NCBI RefSeq assembly: GCF_021391535.1
Contig: NZ_CP090066.1
Span: 1,563,501 to 1,627,500 of the forward strand
From: Aurantimonas sp. HBX-1
Lineage (GTDB): Bacteria > Pseudomonadota > Alphaproteobacteria > Rhizobiales > Rhizobiaceae
Length of the DNA stretch: 64,000 bases
Direction: 5' to 3'
Each line of letters starts with the position of its first letter. Within the stretch, counting starts at the first letter, position 1. The notes below the pieces were generated by a model. That model worked only from the letters and a program-made list of their open reading frames with translations, did no database searches and was not told the origin of the DNA. Below are positions 23,838 to 31,921 of the stretch, piece by piece. The translations under genes and the position numbers were made by a program.

Positions 23838-24119
23838 ATGCTTCGATACGACCCGGAATTCCGCGACACGAACGACGCCGGCGAGCCGCAGCGGCATTTC
23901 GCGCAGCAGTGCCCTGACTGCCGGCGCTGGCTCGCCGCGACGTGTCTCGAACGCGACGAGTGGGACGTCGTCGGCATCGCGTGCACTTGCTACGAGAGCG
24001 ACGGCATCACGCAAGCCGTGGAATGGATCGTCGACATCCCCGATAGCTTGCGAGCGCACGCCCGGGCCGAGGTCCGCCGGATCGCTGAGTTTCGGTCGAT
24101 GTCGCCGACCGCCTCCTGA
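23838..24119 (+). CDS. Small four-cysteine protein, possible zinc ribbon
   Basis: A 93-residue acidic protein starting MLRYDPEFRDTND behind AAAGGAG. CPDC at residues 25-28 and CLERDEW, then ACTC at about 48-51, give cysteine pairs that could bind zinc. No known domain. It lies 31 bp after the HTH gene in the plus-strand run, in the position where phage and plasmid elements carry short accessory genes. Confidence 0.55.
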   Translation: MLRYDPEFRDTNDAGEPQRHFAQQCPDCRRWLAATCLERDEWDVVGIACTCYESDGITQAVEWIVDIPDSLRAHARAEVRRIAEFRSMSPTAS

Positions 24120-24228
24120 CCCGGAAACCCCGGCGCAGCGCTTGCGACTTACAAGCGACCTGAGATCATGAGGTCGGCACACAGACCCTGGGCGATGAGG
24201 CCCTTGGGCAACGACAGGAGATTTCCCA

Positions 24229-24750
24229 TTGAGTGATGAGACCAAGACTGACCACGTGGCAGGCGTCGAAGCGGCAACCATGGCTGTGAGCGGGATATTC
24301 GACCGCGATGGCGCGCACACATCCGAAGAAGTCGCGACTGCTGCGATCGACGCCTACCTCGGACGGGGCGGCTACGAGGTTTTTGATCTCGAGCGCGTCC
24401 AGAAGACTGAGCTGTGGCTCCGGGAGTGCCTGGATGCGGAACTCGCGGATGAAAGCTACTCCCTCGGGCGGGCCATCATCGACGGCGAGGCGGGGTGGAC
24501 GTTCGGACTGATCGGCGGCCACGTGGACTTCCTGTCGATCAAGTCGTCTCGGGAGATGACCGGCGCGGTGCCGGCTTTCGCGAGGCGATGGGGGCGATCG
24601 GATGCGGGAGGGCCGCGTGATGGCCGACGACATCTTCGAACTCGGCCTCTATCCCGCCACGTCGTCGCACCAGACGCCGGCGCCGAACCATGCCGCTTGC
24701 GAGCGCCCGATCTTCTGCGATCCGCTGGCCTGGTCCCGAGATGGCTCTGA
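24229..24750 (+). CDS. Hypothetical protein, TTG start, tail overlapping the next gene
   Basis: A 173-residue frame with a TTG start at 24229 behind CAGGAG (8-base spacing); the nearby ATG is out of frame. Residues 1-110 look like a soluble protein (HTSEEVATAAIDAYLGRGGY, then WTFGLIGGHVDFLSI). From about residue 125 the frame overlaps the next gene and becomes Arg-rich. In another frame the same DNA gives GAGFREAMGAIGCGRAA and then a TGA that overlaps the next ATG (TGATG), so a one-base shift near 24560 may have replaced the real end. Unrecognised. Confidence 0.45.
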   Translation: MSDETKTDHVAGVEAATMAVSGIFDRDGAHTSEEVATAAIDAYLGRGGYEVFDLERVQKTELWLRECLDAELADESYSLGRAIIDGEAGWTFGLIGGHVDFLSIKSSREMTGAVPAFARRWGRSDAGGPRDGRRHLRTRPLSRHVVAPDAGAEPCRLRAPDLLRSAGLVPRWL

Positions 24751-25153
24751 CTTCCCCACGATCGGCTTGGTCTTCGCTGGCGAGAGACGGCGATTTCCAT
24801 ATTTGATGGGACCGCCGGGCAAGAACTCCCGCTGCTGGCAAGCGGTTTGCGCGGGCAGGAACGGCGCCGAGGCGAAAGAAAATGCCCGCTACCTTGAGGA
24901 AAACGGCGGCCGAGACTGGACTTGGGATGGCTCAAGGCTGCGGGTCTACGACGTCCTCTGGTGGGGATGGTGCCAGTATGGGAAGCCCGTCGTCTCGGAC
25001 AGGGCCTTCGGCGTCGTCGTCGAGGTCAGCGATGACAGGCTGGTCTTGTGGGAGCACGACACTCTGGCCCAGGCGGTGAAGGCCTCGCTGCGGGGGCAGG
25101 TCGCGGCGCAGGTGAACGAGCATGCGCTGCCGGTTCGGATGGCGGCATGGTAG
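24620..25153 (+). CDS. Hypothetical protein with in-frame TAG before its possible end
   Basis: A 177-residue protein from ATG 24620 (MADDIFELGLYP). It has aromatic and Gly-rich blocks (FPYLMGPPGKNSRCWQAVCA, VLWWGWCQYGKPVVSD) and the end LAQAVKASLRGQVAAQ. It may also start at 24602. The frame stops at TAG (25151-25153) after TGG; in the same frame 25 further codons follow to TGA at 25229-25231, reading as acidic protein (ALAPDFVPDAEDMEAIELLE). Either the stop is recent or the tail is chance. No known domain; it follows the TTG-start gene closely. Confidence 0.5.
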   Translation: MADDIFELGLYPATSSHQTPAPNHAACERPIFCDPLAWSRDGSDFPTIGLVFAGERRRFPYLMGPPGKNSRCWQAVCAGRNGAEAKENARYLEENGGRDWTWDGSRLRVYDVLWWGWCQYGKPVVSDRAFGVVVEVSDDRLVLWEHDTLAQAVKASLRGQVAAQVNEHALPVRMAAW

Positions 25154-25313
25154 GAGGAGAGGGCGCTGGCGCCGGATTTCGTGCCGGACGCCGAGGATAT
25201 GGAAGCGATCGAGCTGCTTGAAGGCATCTGAAGTATCCTGGGGACAGCAACTCCGTCGCCATTGTGCGGAACTTAACGGGAACGTATATCCGTTTCTGCG
25301 TTAGGAGACTGAT

Positions 25314-26366
25314 TTGCCTGAACCCATCGAGATCCCGGAAGAAAACCGCCGCAACATCATCTTCGAAACGGACCCTGGCGACGGCATCGTCCAGGAGATC
25401 AAGCAGCACATAAGAGAGACCGGCGAGCCCCACACCTGGTGGGGCCACTCTCATACAAAGCCGCCACCTGGCTCAAAGCCCATATACCTCGACGAGTTCG
25501 AGATACCGGCACCGAAGGACGTAAACGGGGTTGCCCCGTGTCCATGCTGCCCTCACGACAGTGCGAAGTACAAGAAGGGACGGATAGCCTGGTTCCCGCA
25601 AGAGATGGTGATCCGGCTAGTCGGCAAGGACTGCTTCGCCGCGCTCGACAGGGAGGGCCACGACGACGCCGTCGTCGAGATGCGGAAGCGACAGCGTCGT
25701 GCCAGGGAAATCGCCTTCATCTTGTCGCAGATCCCGAAGCTTCCCCAGGTATTGGACACAGCGAGAGACGCGTTGCCGATCGCGCAAGATCTGGACGCGG
25801 TCGAGGTGGCGCTGAAAGGCAGGCTCGAGAACACGCTTCGAATGCGAGCCTGGCAGACGCTGGGCGCCGGGGAACTCCGCGTCCGGGAGAGCCTGACGGA
25901 GTCGTTCCAGCGCGCCGACGGAAGCACTGGCGAGCGGCAGATTGAGAGCATGCGGATTTACGCCCGCATCCGCGGTGCCGCGATCCTCAATCCGCTGAAC
26001 CGCCCACTGGCACCGGTGATATCGAAAGCCATCGAACGCCTGGCGGAAGTCGCGACGGATTTCTCCGACGTGGATCACGGCAACCTCGAGGACACCGAAC
26101 GGTCGAGGGTCGCGAAGCTCGTCGAACGCGAACAGGGGAAGCTGCGCGAGACGCTGGAGAAGATGGGAGAGCGTCAGGCATTCTTGTCCCCCATCACCAT
26201 CAACACGTTGCGGACTTGGGGTGCGATGCCGAACGCGGAGTTGCGCTGCATCTTCGAACGCGACGGCGAGACGCTGTATGTCGGGCGCGACCAGAACGGG
26301 AAGATCCGGGTTCCCGTGGGCCGTAATGTCGATCTCTCGATCCCGAGGCTCCCTGCCAGGACGTAG
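25314..26366 (+). CDS. Unrecognised 350-residue protein with a Cys cluster
   Basis: A 350-residue soluble protein. The start is TTG 25314 behind GGAG; no suitable ATG exists nearby. The cluster APCPCCPHDSAKYKKG at about residues 73-89 may bind zinc. A helical, charged middle (VEMRKRQRRAREIAFILSQI, then VALKGRLENTLRMRAW) and HGNLEDTERSRVAKLVEREQ follow, with a beta-like end (LRCIFERDGETLYVGRDQNG). It is the last gene before the inverted-repeat cluster and the excisionase. No family recognised; a DNA- or RNA-binding role is possible. Confidence 0.6.
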   Translation: MPEPIEIPEENRRNIIFETDPGDGIVQEIKQHIRETGEPHTWWGHSHTKPPPGSKPIYLDEFEIPAPKDVNGVAPCPCCPHDSAKYKKGRIAWFPQEMVIRLVGKDCFAALDREGHDDAVVEMRKRQRRAREIAFILSQIPKLPQVLDTARDALPIAQDLDAVEVALKGRLENTLRMRAWQTLGAGELRVRESLTESFQRADGSTGERQIESMRIYARIRGAAILNPLNRPLAPVISKAIERLAEVATDFSDVDHGNLEDTERSRVAKLVEREQGKLRETLEKMGERQAFLSPITINTLRTWGAMPNAELRCIFERDGETLYVGRDQNGKIRVPVGRNVDLSIPRLPART

Positions 26367-26367
26367 G

Positions 26368-26459
26368 GTTTCGACCCAGCAAGACGCCGGTTTCGCACGA
26401 TGTTTCGACACAGGTGCGGCGAAACCCTGTGTCGAAACATCGATTTCCTGGGTCGAAAC
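26368..26459. repeat. Nested inverted-repeat cluster of GTTTCGACnCAG motifs
   Basis: Three perfect inverted pairs in 92 bp: GTTTCGACCCAG (26368-26379) with CTGGGTCGAAAC (26448-26459); GGTTTCGC (26389-26396) with GCGAAACC (26419-26426); GATGTTTCGACACAG (26399-26413) with CTGTGTCGAAACATC (26427-26441). The unit GTTTCGACnCAG occurs four times, two in each direction. A TTTT-rich segment follows near 26485. It lies just before the excisionase and recombinase genes. Confidence 0.75.
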
Positions 26460-26546
26460 TTCGGATTTTCCCTTTCCCGTTAAGACTTTTTAACCAAACG
26501 CGACGCTCGCGATTGAGACTTTCCGGGGGATCCGGAAACTCCATCC

Positions 26547-26972
26547 ATGACCCGATTCGAACTTGTCGTCGCGACGACCCCGTTCTTCCTGCCTTCCGCT
26601 GCCGACCTCGCCGATCTGGAAGAGGCTGGGCCCGACGAGCCGATCAAGCTCGCCATGGCGCCGTATCTTCCGGAAATCGGCGGGGCACTGAGCGAGAAAG
26701 TCCTGCGTGGCGCGATCAATCGGGGCGAGCTTGCGGCGGAGAAGATCGGGCGGACCCTGTTCGTCACCCGCCGCGGAATTGCAGAGTGGAGAGTATCATG
26801 CCGCGTCCAGCGAAACCTGCCCACCTCTGGCTCATGCCGGAAAAGCGAAACGACGACGGCACGGTCCGGCAGCACGCAACCTGGTACATCAAGGACGGCG
26901 GACGTCGCGTTAGCACGGGCTGCCGCGCTTCGGCTATTCGGGACGCCGAACAGGCCCTCGAAGACTACCTGA
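26547..26972 (+). CDS. xis: Excisionase-like MerR-fold DNA-binding protein
   Basis: A 141-residue frame with a winged-helix DNA-binding unit of the excisionase kind at about residues 45-85: GALSEKVLRGAINRGELAAE then IGRTLFVTRRGIAEWR. Excisionases bend DNA at attachment sites and steer the recombinase towards excision. After residue 88 the frame runs for 53 codons inside the recombinase gene and is Ser/Thr/Arg-rich, so the useful protein probably ends near residue 88. The overlap with the recombinase is 175 bp, which is unusually long. The start ATG 26547 follows GGGGGATCC. Confidence 0.6.
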   Translation: MTRFELVVATTPFFLPSAADLADLEEAGPDEPIKLAMAPYLPEIGGALSEKVLRGAINRGELAAEKIGRTLFVTRRGIAEWRVSCRVQRNLPTSGSCRKSETTTARSGSTQPGTSRTADVALARAAALRLFGTPNRPSKTT

Positions 26973-27922
26973 TCGAGCGTCGGGTGAAGGTAAAGCCCGT
27001 CCTGAAGCGGACGGCGGACGAGTGCCTGATCGCCGACGTCCTGGTCCACTACTTCAATCACAAGGGCGACGTGGCTCGACCGAAGGAACTGGCCGCTCGC
27101 CTGCGCTTCCTCACGGGCTTCTGGGGTGACAAGACGCTGGCCGACATCAGCCGGGCGACGTGCGCGGAATATGCCGAGCATCGTGGATCGACGAACTCCG
27201 CCCGGAGGGAACTCGAGGACCTGAGGTCCGCGGTGAACATGTACGCCGCCGACTCTCTCTGCCGGGATCATGTAAAGGTCTCGATGCCGACGAAGCCGCA
27301 GTCGCGGGTCGACTACTTCACTCGCGACCAGGTCGCGGCGCTGGTCTGGTATCTCTACCGGACCAGGGTCCGCCAGGGGAACAAGGACACGAAGGCCTAC
27401 GCCCTCCGGCATATCGTGCCGTTCGTCCTGGTCGCGATCTACACCGGGACCCGGTCGAAGCGTGTCTGGCAAGCCTCGTTCAAGCGGGAAGAGGGCCTGC
27501 CGTGGATCGATGTCGATGACGGCGTCTTCTACCGCGCCGCCCAGGGCGAGAGCGTCTCGCCGACCAAGCGAGCCGGGTCGATCCGAATCCCGCCGCGGCT
27601 GCTCCTGCACCTGCGCCGGTGGGCGAAGACACGGGATTACCTCGTCGAGTACCGAGGGGCGCCGGCCGACCCGAAGAAGGCTCTCGCTCGCGCCATGGAC
27701 GAGGTCTTCGGGCCGGATCACCCGTTCGTCCGGCACACGTTCAGGCACACCGCAGCGACATGGCTGATGTGGACGGGCGGGGATATCGGCGAGATCGCGC
27801 ACTTCCTCTCGATGAGCCGGGAGATCCTGACGAAGGTGTACGGGCACCACCATCCGGACGCCAACAAGGAAGTCGGCGAGATGTTCACCCGCCAGGCAGG
27901 ACGACGGAAAAAGGCTGCGTGA
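26798..27922 (+). CDS. Tyrosine recombinase / integrase
   Basis: A 374-residue site-specific recombinase, which cuts and rejoins DNA through a phosphotyrosine link. The N-terminal 170 residues hold arm- and core-binding domains (WYIKDGGRRVSTG, ADVLVHYFNHKGDV). The catalytic domain has Arg219 in YTGTRSKRVW, His313-x2-Arg316 in VRHTFRHTAATW and Tyr348 in LTKVYGHHHPD, so the active site seems complete. The start ATG 26798 has GGAG eight bases upstream; the frame before it overlaps the excisionase. It ends 90 bp from the 3' end of tRNA-Val and points at it, the usual layout of a tRNA-integrating element. Confidence 0.9.
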   Translation: MPRPAKPAHLWLMPEKRNDDGTVRQHATWYIKDGGRRVSTGCRASAIRDAEQALEDYLIERRVKVKPVLKRTADECLIADVLVHYFNHKGDVARPKELAARLRFLTGFWGDKTLADISRATCAEYAEHRGSTNSARRELEDLRSAVNMYAADSLCRDHVKVSMPTKPQSRVDYFTRDQVAALVWYLYRTRVRQGNKDTKAYALRHIVPFVLVAIYTGTRSKRVWQASFKREEGLPWIDVDDGVFYRAAQGESVSPTKRAGSIRIPPRLLLHLRRWAKTRDYLVEYRGAPADPKKALARAMDEVFGPDHPFVRHTFRHTAATWLMWTGGDIGEIAHFLSMSREILTKVYGHHHPDANKEVGEMFTRQAGRRKKAA

Positions 27923-28011
27923 AGGTCATCGACGGGAACGTTTCCGTCGTCGTAGCGGTCGTCGTGGGATCTGGGTGGAATGCACGGAGGCCCGCAAACC
28001 CCTGGAAACGA

Positions 28012-28086
28012 TGGTGGGCGCGACAGGGATCGAACCTGTGACCCCCTCGGTGTGAACGAGGTGCTCTCCCGCTGAGCTACGCGCCC
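28012..28086 (-). tRNA. tRNA-Val (CAC)
   Basis: A full cloverleaf on the minus strand: acceptor GGGCGCG/CGCGCCC, D arm with AGCTCAGCGGGAGAGC, anticodon stem CCTCG/CGAGG with loop TTCACAC (anticodon CAC), T arm with GGTTCGATCCC, discriminator A and encoded CCA. Its 3' end faces the integrase gene, so its last bases are the probable attachment site of the element. Confidence 0.95.
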
Positions 28087-28190
28087 GGACCGCGCGGCAA
28101 GGCGCCAGCGGCAAGGTGCCGGGGATATAGTGCCCGAACGGCCCGCTCGTCAACAAGCAGCTTGCCGGGAACCGACCCGGTCCGGCCCGG

Positions 28191-28877
28191 CTAGCGCCGC
28201 AGCTTCGCGCCGGCGACGGTGCGCCGGGCGAAGCCGGCGTCGAGCCGGGCGTAGTCGTCGATCACCGCCGTCGCGCCGGCGCGGGCCTCGGGGTCGGGCG
28301 CGTAGCCGAAATCCACCAGCACCGAGGCGATGCCCGCCGCGCGGGCCGTCGCGACGTCGGTGATCGTGTCGCCGATCATGATCGAGCCGTCCGGATGGCC
28401 GCCGCTTCGGTCGATCGTGCCGGTGAGATGGATGGGATCGGGCTTGCGGCGGGCGAAGGTGTCGGCGCCGCAGATCGCGGCGAAGCGGTCGGCGAGGCCG
28501 AGTTCGGCCATCAAAAGGGCGGCGAGCCGCTCGTGCTTGTTGGTGCAGATGGCGAGGGTGAAGCCGCCCGCGAGGAGCCGATCCATCGCGTCGAGGACGC
28601 CGGGAAAGGGCCGCGACTGCACCGCGATATGCGCTTCGTAGTGGCCGAGGAAGCGCGCCAGCTGCTCGTTTTCCTCGTCTTCCCCCAGCACGCGGCCGTC
28701 CCAGCGATAGGCCTCGCGCAGCATCACGCGGGCGCCATGGCCGGCGTGCGGGCGAACCAGAGCGAGCGGCACGGCGTCCATGCCGGCCGCCGCCAGGCAG
28801 TGGTTGAGGCTGGCGGCGAGGTCCGGCGCCGTGTCGACGAGGGTGCCGTCGAGGTCGAAGACAGCGACATCCGCCAT
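28191..28877 (-). CDS. gph: Phosphoglycolate phosphatase (HAD family)
   Basis: A 228-residue HAD hydrolase that removes phosphate from 2-phosphoglycolate formed in DNA repair or oxygenation side reactions. Motif I AVFDLDGTLVDTAPDL (first Asp nucleophile) starts at residue 4, motif II is ICTNK, motif III lies in RRKPDPIHL, and motif IV is MIGDTITDVATARAAG. ATG 28877 is chosen because it places motif I right at the N-terminus as usual. Divergent from rpiA, an arrangement found in related bacteria. Another HAD phosphatase activity cannot be ruled out, but length and motifs fit Gph well. Confidence 0.88.
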   Translation of the reverse strand: MADVAVFDLDGTLVDTAPDLAASLNHCLAAAGMDAVPLALVRPHAGHGARVMLREAYRWDGRVLGEDEENEQLARFLGHYEAHIAVQSRPFPGVLDAMDRLLAGGFTLAICTNKHERLAALLMAELGLADRFAAICGADTFARRKPDPIHLTGTIDRSGGHPDGSIMIGDTITDVATARAAGIASVLVDFGYAPDPEARAGATAVIDDYARLDAGFARRTVAGAKLRR

Positions 28878-29026
28878 GTCAGGGTCCGCCTTGCTCCATG
28901 CTGCCGCAATCGCGCGGCCTCGCCCGCTCTGGCCGGACTTGGCCGCCGCGTCAACAAGCCGGCCGGCAATCGACACTCCGGGCGAGACCGGCTAGACGGT
29001 CAGGCAGAAGCAGGAGCGGGGCCGTC

Positions 29027-29722
29027 ATGGCGGAGATGCAGGAACTGAAGAGGCGGGCCGCCGAGGCGGCGCTCGAGCGCGTCGAGGACGGCATGCGGCT
29101 CGGCATCGGCACGGGCTCCACCGCCGAGGCCTTCATCCGCCTGCTGGCCAAGCGCGTCGAGGGCGGGCTCGGCATCGTCGGCGTGACGACGTCCGAGCGC
29201 TCCGAGGCGCTCTGCCGCGAGCTCGGCGTGCCCACGGAGACGCTGGAGGCGGTACCGCAGCTCGACCTCACGGTAGACGGCGCGGACGAGATCGACGGCC
29301 GGCTCCGGCTGATCAAGGGCGGCGGCGGCGCGCTGCTGCGCGAGAAGATCGTGGCTGCCGCGTCGGACCGCATGCTGGTCATCGCCGACGCCTCGAAGCA
29401 GGTGGACGTGCTCGGCGACTTCCCGCTGCCCATCGAGATCAACGGCTTCGGACTAATCGCGACGTTCCTGGCGATCCAGAAGGCGTCGCGGGCAATGGGG
29501 CTCGATCCGGACCTCACCCTGCGGCGGGTCGGCGAGGAGCCGTTCATCACCGATAGCGGCCATCTGATCCTCGACGCCGCCTACGATCGCATCGAGGACC
29601 CTGAAGCACTGTCGGCGGCGCTGCATTCGGTTCCCGGCGTGGTCGAGCACGGGCTGTTCCTCGGCCTCGCGACCGAGGCGATCCTGGCATCAGCGGACGG
29701 CGTCTCGATCCTCAGGCCGTGA
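29027..29722 (+). CDS. rpiA: Ribose-5-phosphate isomerase A
   Basis: A 231-residue enzyme that interconverts ribose 5-phosphate and ribulose 5-phosphate in the pentose phosphate pathway. Family signatures are GIGTGSTAEAFI (phosphate-binding), GVTTSERSEAL, DLTVDGADEID (catalytic Asp pair) and LIKGGGGALLREKIVA with the active-site Glu/Lys, followed by PLPIEINGFG. Length matches the family. GGAGCGGGG lies just before ATG 29027. Divergent from gph by 149 bp. Confidence 0.95.
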   Translation: MAEMQELKRRAAEAALERVEDGMRLGIGTGSTAEAFIRLLAKRVEGGLGIVGVTTSERSEALCRELGVPTETLEAVPQLDLTVDGADEIDGRLRLIKGGGGALLREKIVAAASDRMLVIADASKQVDVLGDFPLPIEINGFGLIATFLAIQKASRAMGLDPDLTLRRVGEEPFITDSGHLILDAAYDRIEDPEALSAALHSVPGVVEHGLFLGLATEAILASADGVSILRP

Positions 29723-29921
29723 GGCCGGGGCCGGAGTTAACTTGTCAGGCCATGGCGTGATCCACTAGACCGTGCGCCAGGGGACGAAGGCGGACGGTCG
29801 CGGCGCCTAACGCGTTCTGCGGACAATGCCCGCCGGGTGCGGCGCCAGCCTACGTCGTGATAACGTGATAAGCCGATGCGGCCCGGAAAGGGCCATCGCC
29901 AGATACGGAGACTAACGCTTG

Positions 29922-30503
29922 ATGAACTTCAGCCGATTGACGTGCCGGGCCCTCGTCGTGGCAGGCTTTGCGCTGATGGTGCCGGCGTCGGCGATGGCGC
30001 AGGAGCCATCCGACTCCCACGTCGCAGCCGCCCGCGACGCGATCGCCGCCATCGACGCGACGGCCCAGTTCGACAACATCCTTCCGAATGCGGCGACGCA
30101 GATCAAGGCCGAGCTGATCCCCAACAATCCCGACCGCCAGGACGAGATCTCGGAGATGGTGGACGAGCGCGCCCTCGAGCTGGCGCCGCGCCGGGCCGCG
30201 CTGGAGGCGGAGGTTGCCCGCGTCTACGCCAATCTGTTTACCGAGGAGGAGCTTCGGGCCATCGCCGAGTTCTACCAGTCGGAGCCCGGCAAGAAGCTGC
30301 TGGCACAGGGTCCGGCGGCAACGCGCGACATGCTGCAGGCGGTCGAAGTGTGGAGCAACGGGATCGAGCGCGACCTCAGGCAGAGCGCGATCGAGGGCAT
30401 GAACGAGCTCTATGGCGGCGCGGCTCCGGCCGGGGGCGCGGCGGCAGCACCGGCCGAAGGCGCGGCTCCCGCGGAGCCGGCGGCGCCCGCGACGCCGCAG
30501 TAG
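29922..30503 (+). CDS. Exported DUF2059 protein
   Basis: A 193-residue secreted protein. Residues 1-27 form a Sec signal (CRALVVAGFALMVPASAMAQ). The DUF2059 domain follows at about 90-150, with LFTEEELRAIAEFYQSEPGK and a helix NGIERDLRQSAIEGMNELYG; the end is an Ala/Pro-rich low-complexity tail. The family's role is unknown; it is commonly found just upstream of the glutathione reductase gene in related bacteria, as here (14-bp gap). ATG 29922 is used; TTG 29919 is in frame just before it. Confidence 0.85.
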   Translation: MNFSRLTCRALVVAGFALMVPASAMAQEPSDSHVAAARDAIAAIDATAQFDNILPNAATQIKAELIPNNPDRQDEISEMVDERALELAPRRAALEAEVARVYANLFTEEELRAIAEFYQSEPGKKLLAQGPAATRDMLQAVEVWSNGIERDLRQSAIEGMNELYGGAAPAGGAAAAPAEGAAPAEPAAPATPQ

Positions 30504-30517
30504 GAACGGGGTCCGGC

Positions 30518-31912
30518 GTGAGCGCATACGACTACGACCTCTTCGTCATCGGTGGCGGCTCGGGCGGCGTCCGTGCGGCCCGCCGGGCGGCGATGCTCGG
30601 CAAGAAGGTGGCGATCGCCGAGGAGTACCGCTTCGGCGGCACCTGCGTCATCCGCGGCTGCGTGCCGAAGAAGCTGTTCGTCTACGCCTCGCAGTTCTCC
30701 GAGGCGTGGGAAGACGCGCGCGGCTACGGCTGGCATTTCGGCGAGCGCCAGTTCGACTGGTCGCAGCTGATGGCCAACAAGGACCGCGAGATCGAGCGCC
30801 TGGAAGGCATCTACCGGGCCAATGTCGAGAAGGCGGGCGCGCACATCCTGGCGACGCGGGCGGTGATCGAGGGCGACCACGAGATCCGGCTGCTCGCGAC
30901 GGACAAGGTGGTGACGGCGGACAAGATCCTGATCGCCACAGGCGGCCGTCCCAACCCGCATGGCGGCCTGCCGGGCGCCGAGCACTGCATCACCTCCGAC
31001 GAGGCGTTTCACCTGGAGCGGCTGCCGCGGTCGGTCGTGATCCTCGGCGGCGGCTACATCGCCGTCGAGTTCGCCAACATCTTCCACGGCCTCGGCGTCG
31101 ATACGACGCTGCTCTATCGCGGCCAGGAGATCCTGCAGGGCTTCGACGACGACCTGCGCCACGGCCTGCACCAGGCGATGGAACACAAGGGCATGTCGGT
31201 GCGCTGCCGCGACACGCTGACCGAGGTCGTGCAGAAGCCGGACGGCCGCTTCGAGGCGCACTGCGAAAGCGGCGCGATACTGGATGCCGACGAGGTGATG
31301 CTGGCGATCGGCCGCAAGGCGAACACGGAAAATCTCGGCTGCGAGACGGCGGGTGTCCAACTGGACGCGCGCGGCGGCGTCGTGGTCGACGCGTATTCCC
31401 GCACGAGCGTCGAGAACATCTTCGCGATCGGCGACGTGACGCATCGCGTCCAGCTGACCCCCGTCGCCATCCACGAGGCGATGTGCTTCATCGAGACGGC
31501 GTTCCGCAACAATCCGACCAAGCCGGACTACGACACGATCGCCACGGCGGTCTTCTCGCAGCCGGAGATCGGCACGGTCGGGCTCACCGAGGCCGATGCC
31601 TGCCGGCGCTTCGACGAGGTCGAGATCTACAAGGCGACCTTCCGGCCGCTGAAGAACACGCTGTCGGGCCGCGACGAGCGGATGATGATCAAGCTGGTGG
31701 TCGACGCGGCCAGCCGGAAGGTCGTTGGGGCCCACATTCTCGGGCCCGACGCGGGCGAACTCAGCCAGGTGCTGGGCATCGCGGTCAAGGCCGGGGTGAC
31801 CAAGGACCAGTTCGACTCCACCATGGCGGTGCATCCGACCATGGCGGAGGAACTCGTCACCATGTACGAGCCGAGCTACCGGCTGCGCGACGGCGAACGC
31901 ATCGCCGCCTGA
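30518..31912 (+). CDS. gor: Glutathione-disulfide reductase
   Basis: A 464-residue FAD enzyme that uses NADPH to reduce oxidised glutathione in the cytoplasm. FAD binding is at FVIGGGSGGVRAARRAA; the redox-active disulfide is Cys43/Cys48 in GGTCVIRGCVPKKL; NADPH binding is at VILGGGYIAVEFANIF; the dimer interface carries HPTMAEELVTMY with the catalytic His. The start is GTG 30518, the only choice that puts the FAD motif at residue 9; the ribosome site (GGAACGGGG) is distant. It follows the DUF2059 gene and is probably cotranscribed. It would recycle the thiol used by the glutathione transferase. Confidence 0.93.
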   Translation: MSAYDYDLFVIGGGSGGVRAARRAAMLGKKVAIAEEYRFGGTCVIRGCVPKKLFVYASQFSEAWEDARGYGWHFGERQFDWSQLMANKDREIERLEGIYRANVEKAGAHILATRAVIEGDHEIRLLATDKVVTADKILIATGGRPNPHGGLPGAEHCITSDEAFHLERLPRSVVILGGGYIAVEFANIFHGLGVDTTLLYRGQEILQGFDDDLRHGLHQAMEHKGMSVRCRDTLTEVVQKPDGRFEAHCESGAILDADEVMLAIGRKANTENLGCETAGVQLDARGGVVVDAYSRTSVENIFAIGDVTHRVQLTPVAIHEAMCFIETAFRNNPTKPDYDTIATAVFSQPEIGTVGLTEADACRRFDEVEIYKATFRPLKNTLSGRDERMMIKLVVDAASRKVVGAHILGPDAGELSQVLGIAVKAGVTKDQFDSTMAVHPTMAEELVTMYEPSYRLRDGERIAA

Positions 31913-31921
31913 GCCAAGGGT

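Noticed and set aside
29876..30517. N-terminal extension of gor through the DUF2059 gene
   Set aside because: The extension lies in a different frame from the DUF2059 gene and is Arg-rich; the GTG at 30518 gives the proper glutathione reductase N-terminus.
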